DNA from: Streptomyces spiroverticillatus
GTDB taxonomy: Bacteria; Actinomycetota; Actinomycetes; Streptomycetales; Streptomycetaceae
DNA: 64,000 nucleotides
Assembly: GCA_014650415.1 (NCBI GenBank)
Contig: BMUX01000006.1
Span: forward strand, 310,001-374,000
Direction: 5' to 3'
This document shows positions 1 through 9,528 of this stretch, in pieces (the stretch's first letter is position 1; each line of letters begins with the position of its first letter). Position numbers and translations under genes: made by a program. The notes beneath the pieces were generated by a model. The model was not told the origin of the DNA. It saw nothing but the letters and a program-made list of their open reading frames with translations, and made no database searches.

Positions 1-1
1 C

Positions 2-322
2 GGCCGGGCGCTGCTCCTGCTGCCGGTCTTCCTCGCCCTGTTCGTCGTCGTACGGGGCCTGCCGGCCCGCTTCCTCGCCCCGCCCGACCTCGGGGGCCGG
101 GACCGCACCGCGCTGATGCTGTTCAGCTCGACCGCGCTGCCGCTGATCGTGGCGATCACCGCGATCGGGGTCGACGACAAGGTGCTGGCCGAGAGCGAGG
201 CGGCGGCGCTGGTCGGGGCGGGGATGGTGTCCGTACTTGCCTTCCCGCTGCTGGCGCTGAAGGTGCGGGTGGGGGCGGGGGAGACGCCGAAGCTGGGGCG
301 GGTGGAGTCGGAGTCGTGGTGA
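2..322 (+). CDS. Cation/proton antiporter, C-terminal fragment
   Basis: The reading frame is open from base 2, so the start lies outside the window. The visible 106 residues hold at least three hydrophobic stretches: a Leu/Val-rich helix at the start, one around ALPLIVAITAIG and one around GAGMVSVLAFPLLAL, then a short polar tail. This matches the last transmembrane helices of Kef/CPA2-type cation:proton antiporters, which exchange Na+ or K+ for protons across the membrane. The gene converges on the GNAT gene with only about 30 bp between the stops. The family is inferred from the tail alone, so another polytopic transporter is possible. Confidence 0.55.
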   Translation, partial: GRALLLLPVFLALFVVVRGLPARFLAPPDLGGRDRTALMLFSSTALPLIVAITAIGVDDKVLAESEAAALVGAGMVSVLAFPLLALKVRVGAGETPKLGRVESESW

Positions 323-331
323 GGCCTCAGG

Positions 332-357
332 GGGTTGTCTCAGAGGGTTGTCTCAGA
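332..357. repeat. 13-bp tandem duplication across a stop codon
   Basis: GGGTTGTCTCAGA occurs twice with no gap (332-344 and 345-357). The second copy contains the stop codon of the leftward GNAT gene. It is one of several short tandem duplications at gene 3' ends in this window. Confidence 0.85.
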
Positions 358-937
358 CGGCCGGGTGGCCCCGGTGGACGGCCCACTCCCGGGCCAGGAC
401 CGACATGTACGTCGAGTCCACCCAGCCGTCCTCCTCGGTCCACAGCGCCTCGCGCTCGGTGCCCTCGGCGACGAAGCCGACCTTCTCGTACGCCCGGCGG
501 GCGCGCGGGTTGAAGGCGTAGACGCCCAGCGAGACGCGGTTCAGGCCCAGCGTCTCGAAGGCGTGCGTCACGATCAGACGGCAGGCCTCGGTGCCCAGGC
601 CCCGGCCCCGGCCCTCGGGCCCGAAGAGGGTGCGGAAGTTGCAACTCCGGTTGTCCGGGTCCCACTCGTTGAGGACCACCTCGCCCACGCACCTCCCGGT
701 CGCCCGGTCGACGACGGCCAGGTCGAGCCGGTCGGTCTGCTCGGCGCGGGTCAGGTACCAGGTGCGGGTGGCGCCGTCCTCGTCCGGCTCGTAGCGCGGG
801 GAGCCCGTCAGCCGGAGCACCTCCGGGTCCCGGAGCGCCGCCAGCATCGCCGGGAGGTCCTCCTCGGCGAAGGGCCGCAGCAGGACGCGCTCGCCCGTCA
901 GGGTGGGCTTGACGGAGAAGTCGGCGGTCGTCGTCAT
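353..937 (-). CDS. GNAT family N-acetyltransferase (RimJ/RimL-like)
   Basis: A 194-residue cytoplasmic acetyltransferase expected to move an acetyl group from acetyl-CoA to an amine. The N-terminus has the RimJ pattern (TLTGERVLLRPFAEEDLPAM). The acetyl-CoA loop is GPEGRGRGLGTEA near residue 117, followed by the beta5/alpha4 region (LGVYAFNPRARRAYEKVGF) normal for this branch. The length is usual for the RimJ/RimL group. The start is ATG at 937 because a GGAGG lies 8-9 bases upstream; an in-frame ATG further out has no ribosome site. The substrate cannot be read from sequence; both ribosomal-protein and small-molecule acetylation occur in this branch. Confidence 0.85.
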   Translation of the reverse strand: MTTTADFSVKPTLTGERVLLRPFAEEDLPAMLAALRDPEVLRLTGSPRYEPDEDGATRTWYLTRAEQTDRLDLAVVDRATGRCVGEVVLNEWDPDNRSCNFRTLFGPEGRGRGLGTEACRLIVTHAFETLGLNRVSLGVYAFNPRARRAYEKVGFVAEGTEREALWTEEDGWVDSTYMSVLAREWAVHRGHPAV

Positions 938-1052
938 GCGGTGATCCTCCGTGTCGTACGGATGCGGCTGCAAGCCGATTACGGGTACGGCGCGGGCCCC
1001 GCACCGGTGGCCGGGTGCGGCCGGATGCGGGGCCCTGCGGGAGGAGGAACGA

Positions 1053-1253
1053 TCAGTCCCGGCGTCCTCTGTTGCCGGGGCGGCGGGCCACCCAGCTGCG
1101 GATCGTGTCCGCGTACCAGTACGGCTTCCCGCCCTCGACGTGGTCGGGCGGCGGCAGCAGACCGTGCTTGCGGTACGAGCGCACGGTGTCCGTCTGGACC
1201 TGGATGTGCGCGGCGATCTCCTTGTACGACCAGAGCTTGTGGTCCGTCATCAT
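1053..1253 (-). CDS. Small MerR/excisionase-type helix-turn-helix protein
   Basis: A 66-residue protein made almost entirely of one winged HTH: LWSYKEIAAHIQVQTDTVRSYRKHGLLPPP followed by a wing ending in the RSW motif. This is the layout of MerR/AlpA/excisionase DNA-binding domains without an effector domain. A GGAGG site precedes the tandem ATG start. No integrase or phage gene lies nearby, so it may be a stand-alone regulator rather than a recombination directionality factor. Its target is not visible. Confidence 0.75.
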   Translation of the reverse strand: MMTDHKLWSYKEIAAHIQVQTDTVRSYRKHGLLPPPDHVEGGKPYWYADTIRSWVARRPGNRGRRD

Positions 1254-1477
1254 CGGTGCACCTCCCTGCGACGTCCGCAGCCACGGCCGGGGGGCCGTCG
1301 GGGGAGCTGCGGCTGTCGCTGGCGATCACTCAGCCTCTGCCCCGTGAACGACACTGCGTGACGAAGAGGGAGGGGCTGTGGTGCGCCTGTGACGGAAGGC
1401 CCGCGTAATGGCGACAAGCGTGACGTGCGGGACATCTCTGTGACGCAAGTGGTGCGGGGTCCGGGCGGGACACACCG

Positions 1478-1512
1478 GGCGGGCCGGACCGATGTGCTCG
1501 GTCCGGCCCGCC
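1478..1512 (-). terminator. Strong hairpin terminator
   Basis: A perfect 13-bp stem (1478-1490 with 1500-1512) closes a 9-base loop, 43 bp past the stop of the leftward SH3-like gene. There is no clear T-run, which is common for Streptomyces terminators. The rest of 1254-1477 shows no convincing gene and probably holds the promoter of the small HTH gene. Confidence 0.7.
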
Positions 1513-1554
1513 GGGGGGTGTAGTGGGGCCCTGCTGGTGGGTGGTCCTCGCGGA

Positions 1555-1977
1555 TCAGCAGTCGGGGACGCCCGCGATCTTCTGGTTGCCGCCGCGCAGG
1601 TAGACGTTGCTGACCCACGCGAAGTCGCTGCCGCTGGGCAGGGTGACCTTGCTCCACCAGCGGTTCACGGACCCGTCGGCGGCCTTGACCGGGGTTGTGT
1701 TCCGGTTGGTCTGGCAGTAGGCGAGGAGCCAGATGCGGGACTTGGTGGCGAGGGGGTACGCGCTGGTGCGCGGGGCGGACCGGAGGTTGACGTTGCTGGC
1801 GTACAGGTAGACCCGCTTGGCGTTCGCGGCCTGGGCCTCCGCCCGGGCCTGGTCGGTGTCCTCCTGCGCGGCGGCCGCCGGGCGGGGCGGCTCGTCGGCC
1901 TGGACTGCGGGAGCGGTCAGCAGGGCGGCGGCGCAGAGGGCGGCTGCGACTGCGGTGGCGGGGCGCGTGGGCGTCAT
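1555..1977 (-). CDS. Secreted SH3-like domain protein
   Basis: A 140-residue exported protein. Residues 1-27 form a Sec signal peptide (positive start, Ala/Leu core, AXA cleavage near PAVQA). A charged linker rich in Ala and Glu follows. From about residue 55 there is a small domain with NVNLRSAPRTSAYPLATKSRIWLLAYC, the bacterial SH3 pattern (N-L-R-S/A-P spaced before beta strands). It ends in IAGVPDC; two Cys residues could form a disulfide. The start was moved to ATG 1977, which has an AGGGGGA site. Such proteins usually bind the cell wall; no catalytic residues are visible. Confidence 0.75.
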   Translation of the reverse strand: MTPTRPATAVAAALCAAALLTAPAVQADEPPRPAAAAQEDTDQARAEAQAANAKRVYLYASNVNLRSAPRTSAYPLATKSRIWLLAYCQTNRNTTPVKAADGSVNRWWSKVTLPSGSDFAWVSNVYLRGGNQKIAGVPDC

Positions 1978-2121
1978 GGCGAGGGTTCCCCCTGGTGGGA
2001 CCGGGTGCGGTGGGCGTGCCCGAACGGGCCGTCGACCTTCGGACCCGGGCACGGGGAGCCTGCCCGGGTCCCGTACCGCCGCTCCGGCACACCCGTCTTC
2101 TTCACCCGTACGGCCCCGCTC

Positions 2122-3057
2122 CTACGCCCCGCACCCCCGCAGGAAGGCCCGCGTCCGCCGGGCGATCGGCAGCGGGGTGTCCGGGGCGCACGGATACATG
2201 TCCTGCTCGACGATCGCGAACAGGTCACTGTCGCGCGCGTCCGCGAGACGCTGTGCTGCCACCAGCACCGGTGCGAGTTCGGGCACCCCGTGCGGCGGTT
2301 CGCACATCACACCGAGCCCGACGGCAGGCCCGAACGGCAGCTGCTCCTCGCGCACCCGTGCCAGCACCGCCGGGTCCACCTGCTTCAGGTGCAGATAGCC
2401 GATCCGCTCCCCGTACGTCTCGATCAGCTTCACGCTGTCGCCGCCGCAGTAGGCGTAGTGCCCGGTGTCCAGGCACAGCGACACCAGGCCGGCGTCGGTG
2501 CCGTCCAGGAGGTGTACGACGGCCTCCTCGTCGTCGACATGGGTGTCCGCGTGCGGATGCACCACCACCTGCAGCCCGAACTCCTCACGCACCTGCCGCG
2601 ACAGCCGCTCCGTCTGCGCGGTGAGCGTGCGCCACTGCGCGGGGGTCAGGACCCGGTCCTCCAGCACCTCGCCGGTCTTGTCGTCCCGCCAGAACGCCGG
2701 AATCATCACCAGGTGGTCCGCGCCCACGCCCTGTGCCAGGCGGGCCACCGTCGACACGTGCGACCAGGTCGACTCCCAGTGCTGTGCGCCGTCGTGGTGC
2801 AGTGCGGTGAACACCGTCCCGGCGGAGGCCCTCAGCCCGCGCGACTCCAACTCCGGGAGCAGGGTTTCGGGTTCCGGCGGGAGATAGCCGTACGGGCCCA
2901 GCTCGATCCACTCGTAGCCCGCGCCGGACACCTCGTCGAGGAAGCGCCGCCAGGGCACCTGCCGGTCGTCGGAGGGGAACCAGACGCCCCAGGAGTCCGG
3001 GGCGGAACCGATCCGCAGGCGCGTGTGACGTGCGTCGGGAGCCTTGTCGGGAGCCAT
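2122..3057 (-). CDS. Sugar phosphate isomerase/epimerase (IolE/IolI-like TIM barrel)
   Basis: A 311-residue AP-endonuclease-2-type TIM barrel of the xylose isomerase-like superfamily. Typical pieces are IGSAPDSWGVWFP at the N-terminus, EWIELGPYGYLPPE, the metal-ligand strand VVVHPHADTHVDDEE, then CLDTGHYAYCGGD and GYLHLKQVDP; His, Asp and Glu residues at the strand ends would bind the divalent metal. It is divergent from iolC with 229 bp between, which places it in inositol catabolism, probably as 2-keto-myo-inositol dehydratase (IolE) or inosose isomerase (IolI). Sequence alone does not decide between them. The start is ATG 3057; an upstream in-frame ATG would add 33 low-complexity residues. 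Confidence 0.8.
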   Translation of the reverse strand: MAPDKAPDARHTRLRIGSAPDSWGVWFPSDDRQVPWRRFLDEVSGAGYEWIELGPYGYLPPEPETLLPELESRGLRASAGTVFTALHHDGAQHWESTWSHVSTVARLAQGVGADHLVMIPAFWRDDKTGEVLEDRVLTPAQWRTLTAQTERLSRQVREEFGLQVVVHPHADTHVDDEEAVVHLLDGTDAGLVSLCLDTGHYAYCGGDSVKLIETYGERIGYLHLKQVDPAVLARVREEQLPFGPAVGLGVMCEPPHGVPELAPVLVAAQRLADARDSDLFAIVEQDMYPCAPDTPLPIARRTRAFLRGCGA

Positions 3058-3160
3058 GGGGGAAGGGTCCGGGCAGGTCGCGAGGGGTGTCAAGGGGGCG
3101 TCGGGGGAGGGGGATTGGGGGTGGCAGGGCGGCTGGAGGTTCGTATGTCCTGACAAAGCA

Positions 3161-3204
3161 TTGACAGTGTTCCGAGGCCGCGGATAGACCTGAAAGCGCT
3201 GCCG
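3161..3204 (+). promoter_or_regulatory. Probable iolC promoter with LacI-like operator half
   Basis: TTGACA at 3161-3166 and TAGACC at 3185-3190 are 18 bp apart, a good match to a vegetative sigma-70-type promoter for the iolCBDA genes. Just past the -10 lies GAAAGCGCT (3192-3200), which matches one arm and the centre of the GAAAGCGCTTTC type of operator used by LacI-family repressors. The operator assignment is an inference; no repressor gene is visible in the window. Confidence 0.45.
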
Positions 3205-3286
3205 TCCGCCGCTGTCATCGCTTCCACTGCCGTCGCTTTTGCCGCCGTCGCTTTCGCTGCCGTCGTTACGGAGGAGGGGCCCGCTC

Positions 3287-4237
3287 GTGTACGACCTGAT
3301 CGTGATGGGCCGCCTCGGGGTGGACCTGTATCCGCTGAGCGCGGGCGTTCCGCTGGACCGGGTCGAGACCTTCGGCCGGTTCCTCGGCGGCTCCGCGGCG
3401 AACGTGGCGGTCGCGGCGGCCCGGCTCGGGCGGCGGCCGGCGCTCGTGTCCCGGACGGGAGCGGACCCCTTCGGGGCTTATCTGCGGCGGGAGTTGGAGG
3501 TTTTCGGGGTCGACGCCCGCTGGGTGACGGAAGTGGCCGCGTACCCGACGCCCGTCACCTTCTGCGAGGTCTTCCCGCCGGACGACTTCCCGCTGTACTT
3601 CTACCGGCAGCCCAGCGCCCCCGACCTGGAGATCCGCCCCGGCGAGAGCGACCTCGACGCCGTGCGGGCGGCACGCCTGTTCTGGGCCACCGGCACCGGG
3701 CTCAGCGCACAGCCCAGCAGGGACGCCACCCTGGAGGCCCTCGCCGCCCGCTCCCGCGCCCCGCACACGGTGCTCGACCTCGACTGGCGGCCGATGTTCT
3801 GGACGGGCCAGGACCCGCGCCCGCACTACCGCCGGGCCCTGCGGCACGCGACGGTCGCCGTCGGCAACCTGGAGGAGTGCGAGATCGCCACCGGAAAACG
3901 AGCACCTCTTGAGGCGGCAGGGGAACTCCTGGACGCAGGTGTGGAGTTGGCAGTGGTGAAACAGGGTCCCGAAGGGGTGCTCGCCGTGCACCGGGACGGG
4001 ACACAGGTGCGCGTGCCGCCGCTGGAGGTGAAAGTGCTCAACGGTCTCGGTGCCGGGGACGCCTTCGGCGGCGCACTGTGCGAGGGGCTCCTCGCCGGAC
4101 GCCCCCTTCAGGAGACGGTGCGCCGGGCGAACGCGGCGGGGGCGCTGGTGGCCACCCGGCTGGAGTGCTCCTCCGCGATGCCGTACGCGCACGAAATCGA
4201 CGCACTGCTGGCGACAGGAGGCACCGGGCGTGGCTGA
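3287..4237 (+). CDS. iolC: 5-dehydro-2-deoxygluconokinase
   Basis: A 316-residue PfkB-family sugar kinase. It phosphorylates 2-deoxy-5-keto-gluconate with ATP in myo-inositol breakdown. The N-terminal PfkB signature is FGRFLGGSAANVAVAAARLG, the C-terminal one is VLNGLGAGDAFGGALCEGLL with the catalytic Asp in GAGDAF, and the start MGRLGVDLYP is typical of IolC. The GTG start at 3287 has a GAGGAGG site ten bases upstream; an in-frame TTG further out does not. The 3' end overlaps iolB by 8 bp, so the two are translationally coupled. Confidence 0.92.
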   Translation: MYDLIVMGRLGVDLYPLSAGVPLDRVETFGRFLGGSAANVAVAAARLGRRPALVSRTGADPFGAYLRRELEVFGVDARWVTEVAAYPTPVTFCEVFPPDDFPLYFYRQPSAPDLEIRPGESDLDAVRAARLFWATGTGLSAQPSRDATLEALAARSRAPHTVLDLDWRPMFWTGQDPRPHYRRALRHATVAVGNLEECEIATGKRAPLEAAGELLDAGVELAVVKQGPEGVLAVHRDGTQVRVPPLEVKVLNGLGAGDAFGGALCEGLLAGRPLQETVRRANAAGALVATRLECSSAMPYAHEIDALLATGGTGRG

Positions 4238-5033
4238 GCACCTTCACGTGGTCGCGGGGAGCGAGGCCCGCGGGCCGTACGCGCTCGACGTCGGCCCCGA
4301 GCGGGCGGGCTGGGAGTACGCGTCGCTGCGCGTGCTGGAACTGCGGCCGGGCGGCTCCCACCACCTCGCCACCGGCGACACCGAGTGGATCCTGCTGCCG
4401 CTGGCCGGGGCGTGCAGCGTCCTGGTCGACGGGCAGGTCATCGAACTGCGGGGCAGGAGCGGGGTGTTCGCGTCGGTCACCGACTTCGCGTACCTCCCCC
4501 GGGACGCCCACGCCCAGATCGCCTCCGGCGCGGGGGGCCGCTTCGCCCTGGCAGGAGCGAAGTGCGAGCGACGACTCCCCGCCCGCCACGGTCCCGCGCC
4601 GGAGGTGCCCGTCGAGGAGCGGGGGAGCGGGCGCACCGCACGCACGGTGCGCAACTTCGCCTCCGCCGAGGCCTTCGACTGCGACCGCCTGATCGCCGTC
4701 GAGGTGATCACCCCGCCGGGGAACTGGTCCTCCTACCCGCCGCACAAGCACGACGAGGCGGTTGCGGGCCGGGAATCGGTGCTGGAGGAGATCTACCACT
4801 TCGAGCTCACCGGCACCGGTCCCGGCTACCAGCGCGTCTCCCCGTCCCGCCCCGGCGGCGCGGACCTCCTCGCCGAGATCCGCTCCGGCGACACGGTCCT
4901 CGTCCCCGACGGCTGGCACGGCCCGTCCATCGCTCCGCCGGACACCCCCCTCTACTACCTGAACGTCATGGCGGGCCCCGCCCGCTCCTGGCAGATCACC
5001 TTCCAGGAGGGCCACGGAGAGACCTACCGGTGA
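4230..5033 (+). CDS. iolB: 5-deoxy-glucuronate isomerase
   Basis: A 267-residue bicupin that isomerises 5-deoxy-glucuronate to 2-deoxy-5-keto-gluconate, the substrate of IolC. The C-terminal cupin has the metal site PPHKHDE, the downstream Glu/His of EEIYHF, and a late WHGP His. The length equals the family norm. Translation starts at GTG 4230 behind GACAGGAGG, inside the end of iolC. A 232-bp C-rich spacer without a gene separates it from iolD. Confidence 0.92.
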   Translation: MAEHLHVVAGSEARGPYALDVGPERAGWEYASLRVLELRPGGSHHLATGDTEWILLPLAGACSVLVDGQVIELRGRSGVFASVTDFAYLPRDAHAQIASGAGGRFALAGAKCERRLPARHGPAPEVPVEERGSGRTARTVRNFASAEAFDCDRLIAVEVITPPGNWSSYPPHKHDEAVAGRESVLEEIYHFELTGTGPGYQRVSPSRPGGADLLAEIRSGDTVLVPDGWHGPSIAPPDTPLYYLNVMAGPARSWQITFQEGHGETYR

Positions 5034-5265
5034 CCTCCCTTCACGGGTAGCCCCCTTGTGCGGCGCTCCCTTTCCCCAGCCCCCTTGGGCGGCGGGGCCG
5101 CCCCCCGGGGGCGGGACGGGCGGGCAAGGGGGCGGCCCACCCGATACCGGGCCACCCCGGTTCCGCCCCCTGCCCGCACTCCCGGCACCGGCCAAGCCCC
5201 GGCCGAGCCCCCCCCCGCAGGGGGCCCGCCCACCCCCGTACCCCCCTCCGGAGGAGGAGACCCCG

Positions 5266-7143
5266 ATGCCCCCCGCCCCGCGGACGCGCCGCCTCACCAC
5301 CGCCCAAGCCCTCCTCACCTTCCTCACCCACCAGTTCACCCCCACCCGCACCCGCCTCATCTCCGCCACCTGGGGCATCTTCGGCCACGGCAACGTCGCC
5401 GGCATCGGCCAGGCCCTCACCGAGCTCGGCCCCGACCGCATGCCCTTCCTCCAGGGCCGCAACGAGCAGGCCATGGTGCACGCCGCCACCGCCTACGCCC
5501 GCCAGAGTCACCGCCTCTCCGCCCACGCCGTCACCACCTCCATCGGCCCCGGCGCCACCAACCTCGTCACCGGCGCGGCGCTCGCCACCGTCAACCGGCT
5601 CCCCGTCCTCCTCCTCCCGGGCGACACCTTCGCCGCCCGCCCCGCCGACCCCGTCCTCCAGCAGCTCGAAGTCCCGTACGCCGGTGACGTATCCGTCAAC
5701 GACTGCCTGCGGCCGGTGTCGAGGTACTTCGACCGCATCACCCGCGCCGAGGCCCTGATCCCCGCCGCCCTCGCCGCGATGCGCGTCCTCACCGACCCCG
5801 CCGAGACCGGCGCCGTCACGCTCTGCCTGCCGCAGGACGTCCAGGCGGAGGCGTACGACTGGCCGGAGGACTTCTTCCGCGACCGGGTGTGGCAGATCCG
5901 GGCCCAGGAGCCCGACGCCGAGGCCCTGGACGAGGCCGTGCGGTGGCTGCGAGCCGCCCGCCGCCCCCTGATCGTCGCCGGTGGCGGCGTCCGTCACGGG
6001 CGCGCCCAGGACGCCCTCGGGCGCTTCGCCCGGCGCACCGGCATCCCCGTCGCCTCCACCCAGGCGGGCAAGGGCTCCCTCCCGTACGACCACCCCTGCG
6101 ACGTCGGCGGCATCGGCCACACCGGCACCGCCACCGCCAACCGCCTCGCCCGCACCGCCGACCTGGTGCTCGGCGTCGGCACCCGCTGGACCGACTTCAC
6201 CACCGCCTCCCGCACCCTCTTCGCCCACCCCGGCGTCCGCTTCGTCAACCTCAACGTCACCGACGCCGACGCCCACAAACTGGGCGCCCTCGCGGTGGTC
6301 GGCGACGCCCGAAAAGGGCTTCAGGCACTGGCGGACGAATTCAACGGCCGTACGGACGAGACGTACCGGACGGAGTACCGGGCGGCGAAGGCCGAGTGGG
6401 AGGAGCACGTGAGCGCCGTGTACGCCGCCCGCGACGACAAGGCCGCACCCACCCAGGCCCAAGTCCTCGGCGTACTCGACACTTTGGTCAGTGACCAGGA
6501 CATCCTGATCAACGCGGCGGGCTCGCTCCCCGGCGACCTCCACAAGCTGTGGCGGACCCGCTCACGCGACCAGTACCACGTCGAATACGGCTACTCCTGC
6601 ATGGGCTACGAGATCCCCGCCGCCCTCGGCGTCCTGCTCGCCGCACCCGGGCGGCCCGTCTGGGCGCTGGTCGGCGACGGAACGTACCTCATGAATCCGA
6701 CGGAAATCGTCACCGCCGTACAGGAACGGCTCCCCCTGAAGGTGGTGATTCTCGACAATCACGGGTACGCCTCCATCGGCGGCCTCTCGACGAGCGTCGG
6801 CGCCGAGCGCTTCGGCACCGACTACCGCTTCCGGGCCGCCGACGGAACGTACACGGGAGAGCCCCTGCCACTGGACCTCGCCGCCAACGCGGCCTCGCTC
6901 GGAATGCACACCCTGCGTGCACACACCATCGCTGACCTGCGAGAAGCCCTCAAAGAGGCGCGGGCGAGCACCGTTCCCACATGTGTCTACGTGACGACCG
7001 AAACGGGCGACACAGTGTCGGGCCCCTCCGACGGCGACGCGTGGTGGGATGTTCCCGTGGCCGAGACCGCGACCCGCCCGTCGGCGACCTCGGCCCGCGC
7101 ACAGTACGACCGGCACGTCGCAGCCCGACGCCACCACCTCTGA
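5266..7143 (+). CDS. iolD: 3D-(3,5/4)-trihydroxycyclohexane-1,2-dione acylhydrolase
   Basis: A 625-residue thiamine-diphosphate enzyme that opens the cyclohexanedione ring in inositol catabolism to give 5-deoxy-glucuronate. The three TPP-enzyme domains are visible: an N-terminal Pyr domain with the ThDP Glu in GRNEQAM, a central domain with TQAGKGSLPYDHP, and the PP domain with the ThDP/Mg motif GDGTYLMNPTEI ending in DNHGYASIGGLS. The ATG at 5266 has a GGAGGAGGA site; the long upstream Pro-rich frame is noise. mmsA begins 13 bp after its stop. Confidence 0.93.
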   Translation: MPPAPRTRRLTTAQALLTFLTHQFTPTRTRLISATWGIFGHGNVAGIGQALTELGPDRMPFLQGRNEQAMVHAATAYARQSHRLSAHAVTTSIGPGATNLVTGAALATVNRLPVLLLPGDTFAARPADPVLQQLEVPYAGDVSVNDCLRPVSRYFDRITRAEALIPAALAAMRVLTDPAETGAVTLCLPQDVQAEAYDWPEDFFRDRVWQIRAQEPDAEALDEAVRWLRAARRPLIVAGGGVRHGRAQDALGRFARRTGIPVASTQAGKGSLPYDHPCDVGGIGHTGTATANRLARTADLVLGVGTRWTDFTTASRTLFAHPGVRFVNLNVTDADAHKLGALAVVGDARKGLQALADEFNGRTDETYRTEYRAAKAEWEEHVSAVYAARDDKAAPTQAQVLGVLDTLVSDQDILINAAGSLPGDLHKLWRTRSRDQYHVEYGYSCMGYEIPAALGVLLAAPGRPVWALVGDGTYLMNPTEIVTAVQERLPLKVVILDNHGYASIGGLSTSVGAERFGTDYRFRAADGTYTGEPLPLDLAANAASLGMHTLRAHTIADLREALKEARASTVPTCVYVTTETGDTVSGPSDGDAWWDVPVAETATRPSATSARAQYDRHVAARRHHL

Positions 7144-7156
7144 AGGAGTGCAGTTC

Positions 7157-8656
<1,500 letters not shown>

Positions 8657-8692
8657 GCGTTACGGGTCGCCCCCTGACCCCACGCCACTCCT

Positions 8693-8736
8693 CGACGGCC
8701 CCTCCGGACCTCACCCCGGCGGGGCCGTCGGCCTTT
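8693..8736 (+). terminator. Terminator of the inositol operon
   Basis: Ten-base perfect inverted repeat CGACGGCCCC (8693-8702) and GGGGCCGTCG (8721-8730) with an 18-base loop, followed by GCCTTTTCC. It lies 36 bp after the mmsA stop. Confidence 0.8.
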
Positions 8737-8849
8737 TCCGCGGGGGCGTTCGTGGTCTCTGCCCTGTGCGGGTGCGCCGTGCCTGGTCGCGCAGTTCCCC
8801 GCGCCCCTGATGGCATGCCCTCCGGGCAGCCGTCCCCACCCGCCCCCGG

Positions 8850-9467
8850 CTACGGATACATCCGCCCCGCCCCCACCCCCCTCGCCGCCAGCACCCTCTC
8901 CACCGGCACCACCACGAACCCCCGCTCCCGGAAGCCCTCCACCACCCCCGCCACATCCGCATCCTCCCGGACCCGCACAATCCCACCCGCCCCCCACCCC
9001 ACCTGCACCAGCCCCAACTCCCGGCACAGCACCCCCACCTGACGGTTCGTCTGACCCTGCGGCGGCCGCATCAGATGCGCCCGACGCCCCGTCACCTGCT
9101 CGATCACCCGCTGCGTCTGCACCAGCTGCCGCCGCGCCTCCGCCACCGGCACCTCCGTCAGCCGCGGCTGCGTCCAGGTGTGGTTGCCCACCTCGTGGCC
9201 CTCGTCGGCGATCCGGCGCAGCACCTCCCAGTACCGGAAGGCCGGGCCCTTCCCGGCGACGAAGAAGGCCGCCGGGGCCTTCGCCTCCGCCAGTGCGTCG
9301 AGCACCGCCCCCGTACGCGGCCCCGGCCCCCCGTCGAACGTCAGCGCCACGCACCGCACGACCCGGCAGTCCACCGGCTCCGCCGTCGTACCCCCCGCGA
9401 AACCGGTCAGCACAGTGGCGCCCACCAGCGCGGCGGCGGCGATCAGGGAACGGCGCAGTTTCGTCAC
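8850..9467 (-). CDS. Secreted polysaccharide deacetylase-like protein with degenerate active site
   Basis: A 205-residue exported NodB-homology protein. Residues 1-30 form a signal peptide. The fold is clear: VALTFDGGPG (motif 1), EVGNHTWTQP (motif 2), MRPPQG (motif 3) and a late VPVERVLA. Key residues differ from active carbohydrate esterase family 4 enzymes, where motif 1 is TFDDGP and motif 2 is HxxxH. Here the second Asp is Gly46 and the second metal His is Gln100, while Asp45 and His96 remain. Loss of two of three metal ligands suggests a binding protein or altered enzyme. The GTG start at 9467 is chosen because it begins the signal peptide. Confidence 0.75.
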   Translation of the reverse strand: MTKLRRSLIAAAALVGATVLTGFAGGTTAEPVDCRVVRCVALTFDGGPGPRTGAVLDALAEAKAPAAFFVAGKGPAFRYWEVLRRIADEGHEVGNHTWTQPRLTEVPVAEARRQLVQTQRVIEQVTGRRAHLMRPPQGQTNRQVGVLCRELGLVQVGWGAGGIVRVREDADVAGVVEGFRERGFVVVPVERVLAARGVGAGRMYP

Positions 9468-9528
9468 CGCACACCGGTACCAGCGGCGGGCCCCCGCACA
9501 AACGCCCCGCCCGCCGCAGATCACCCGG

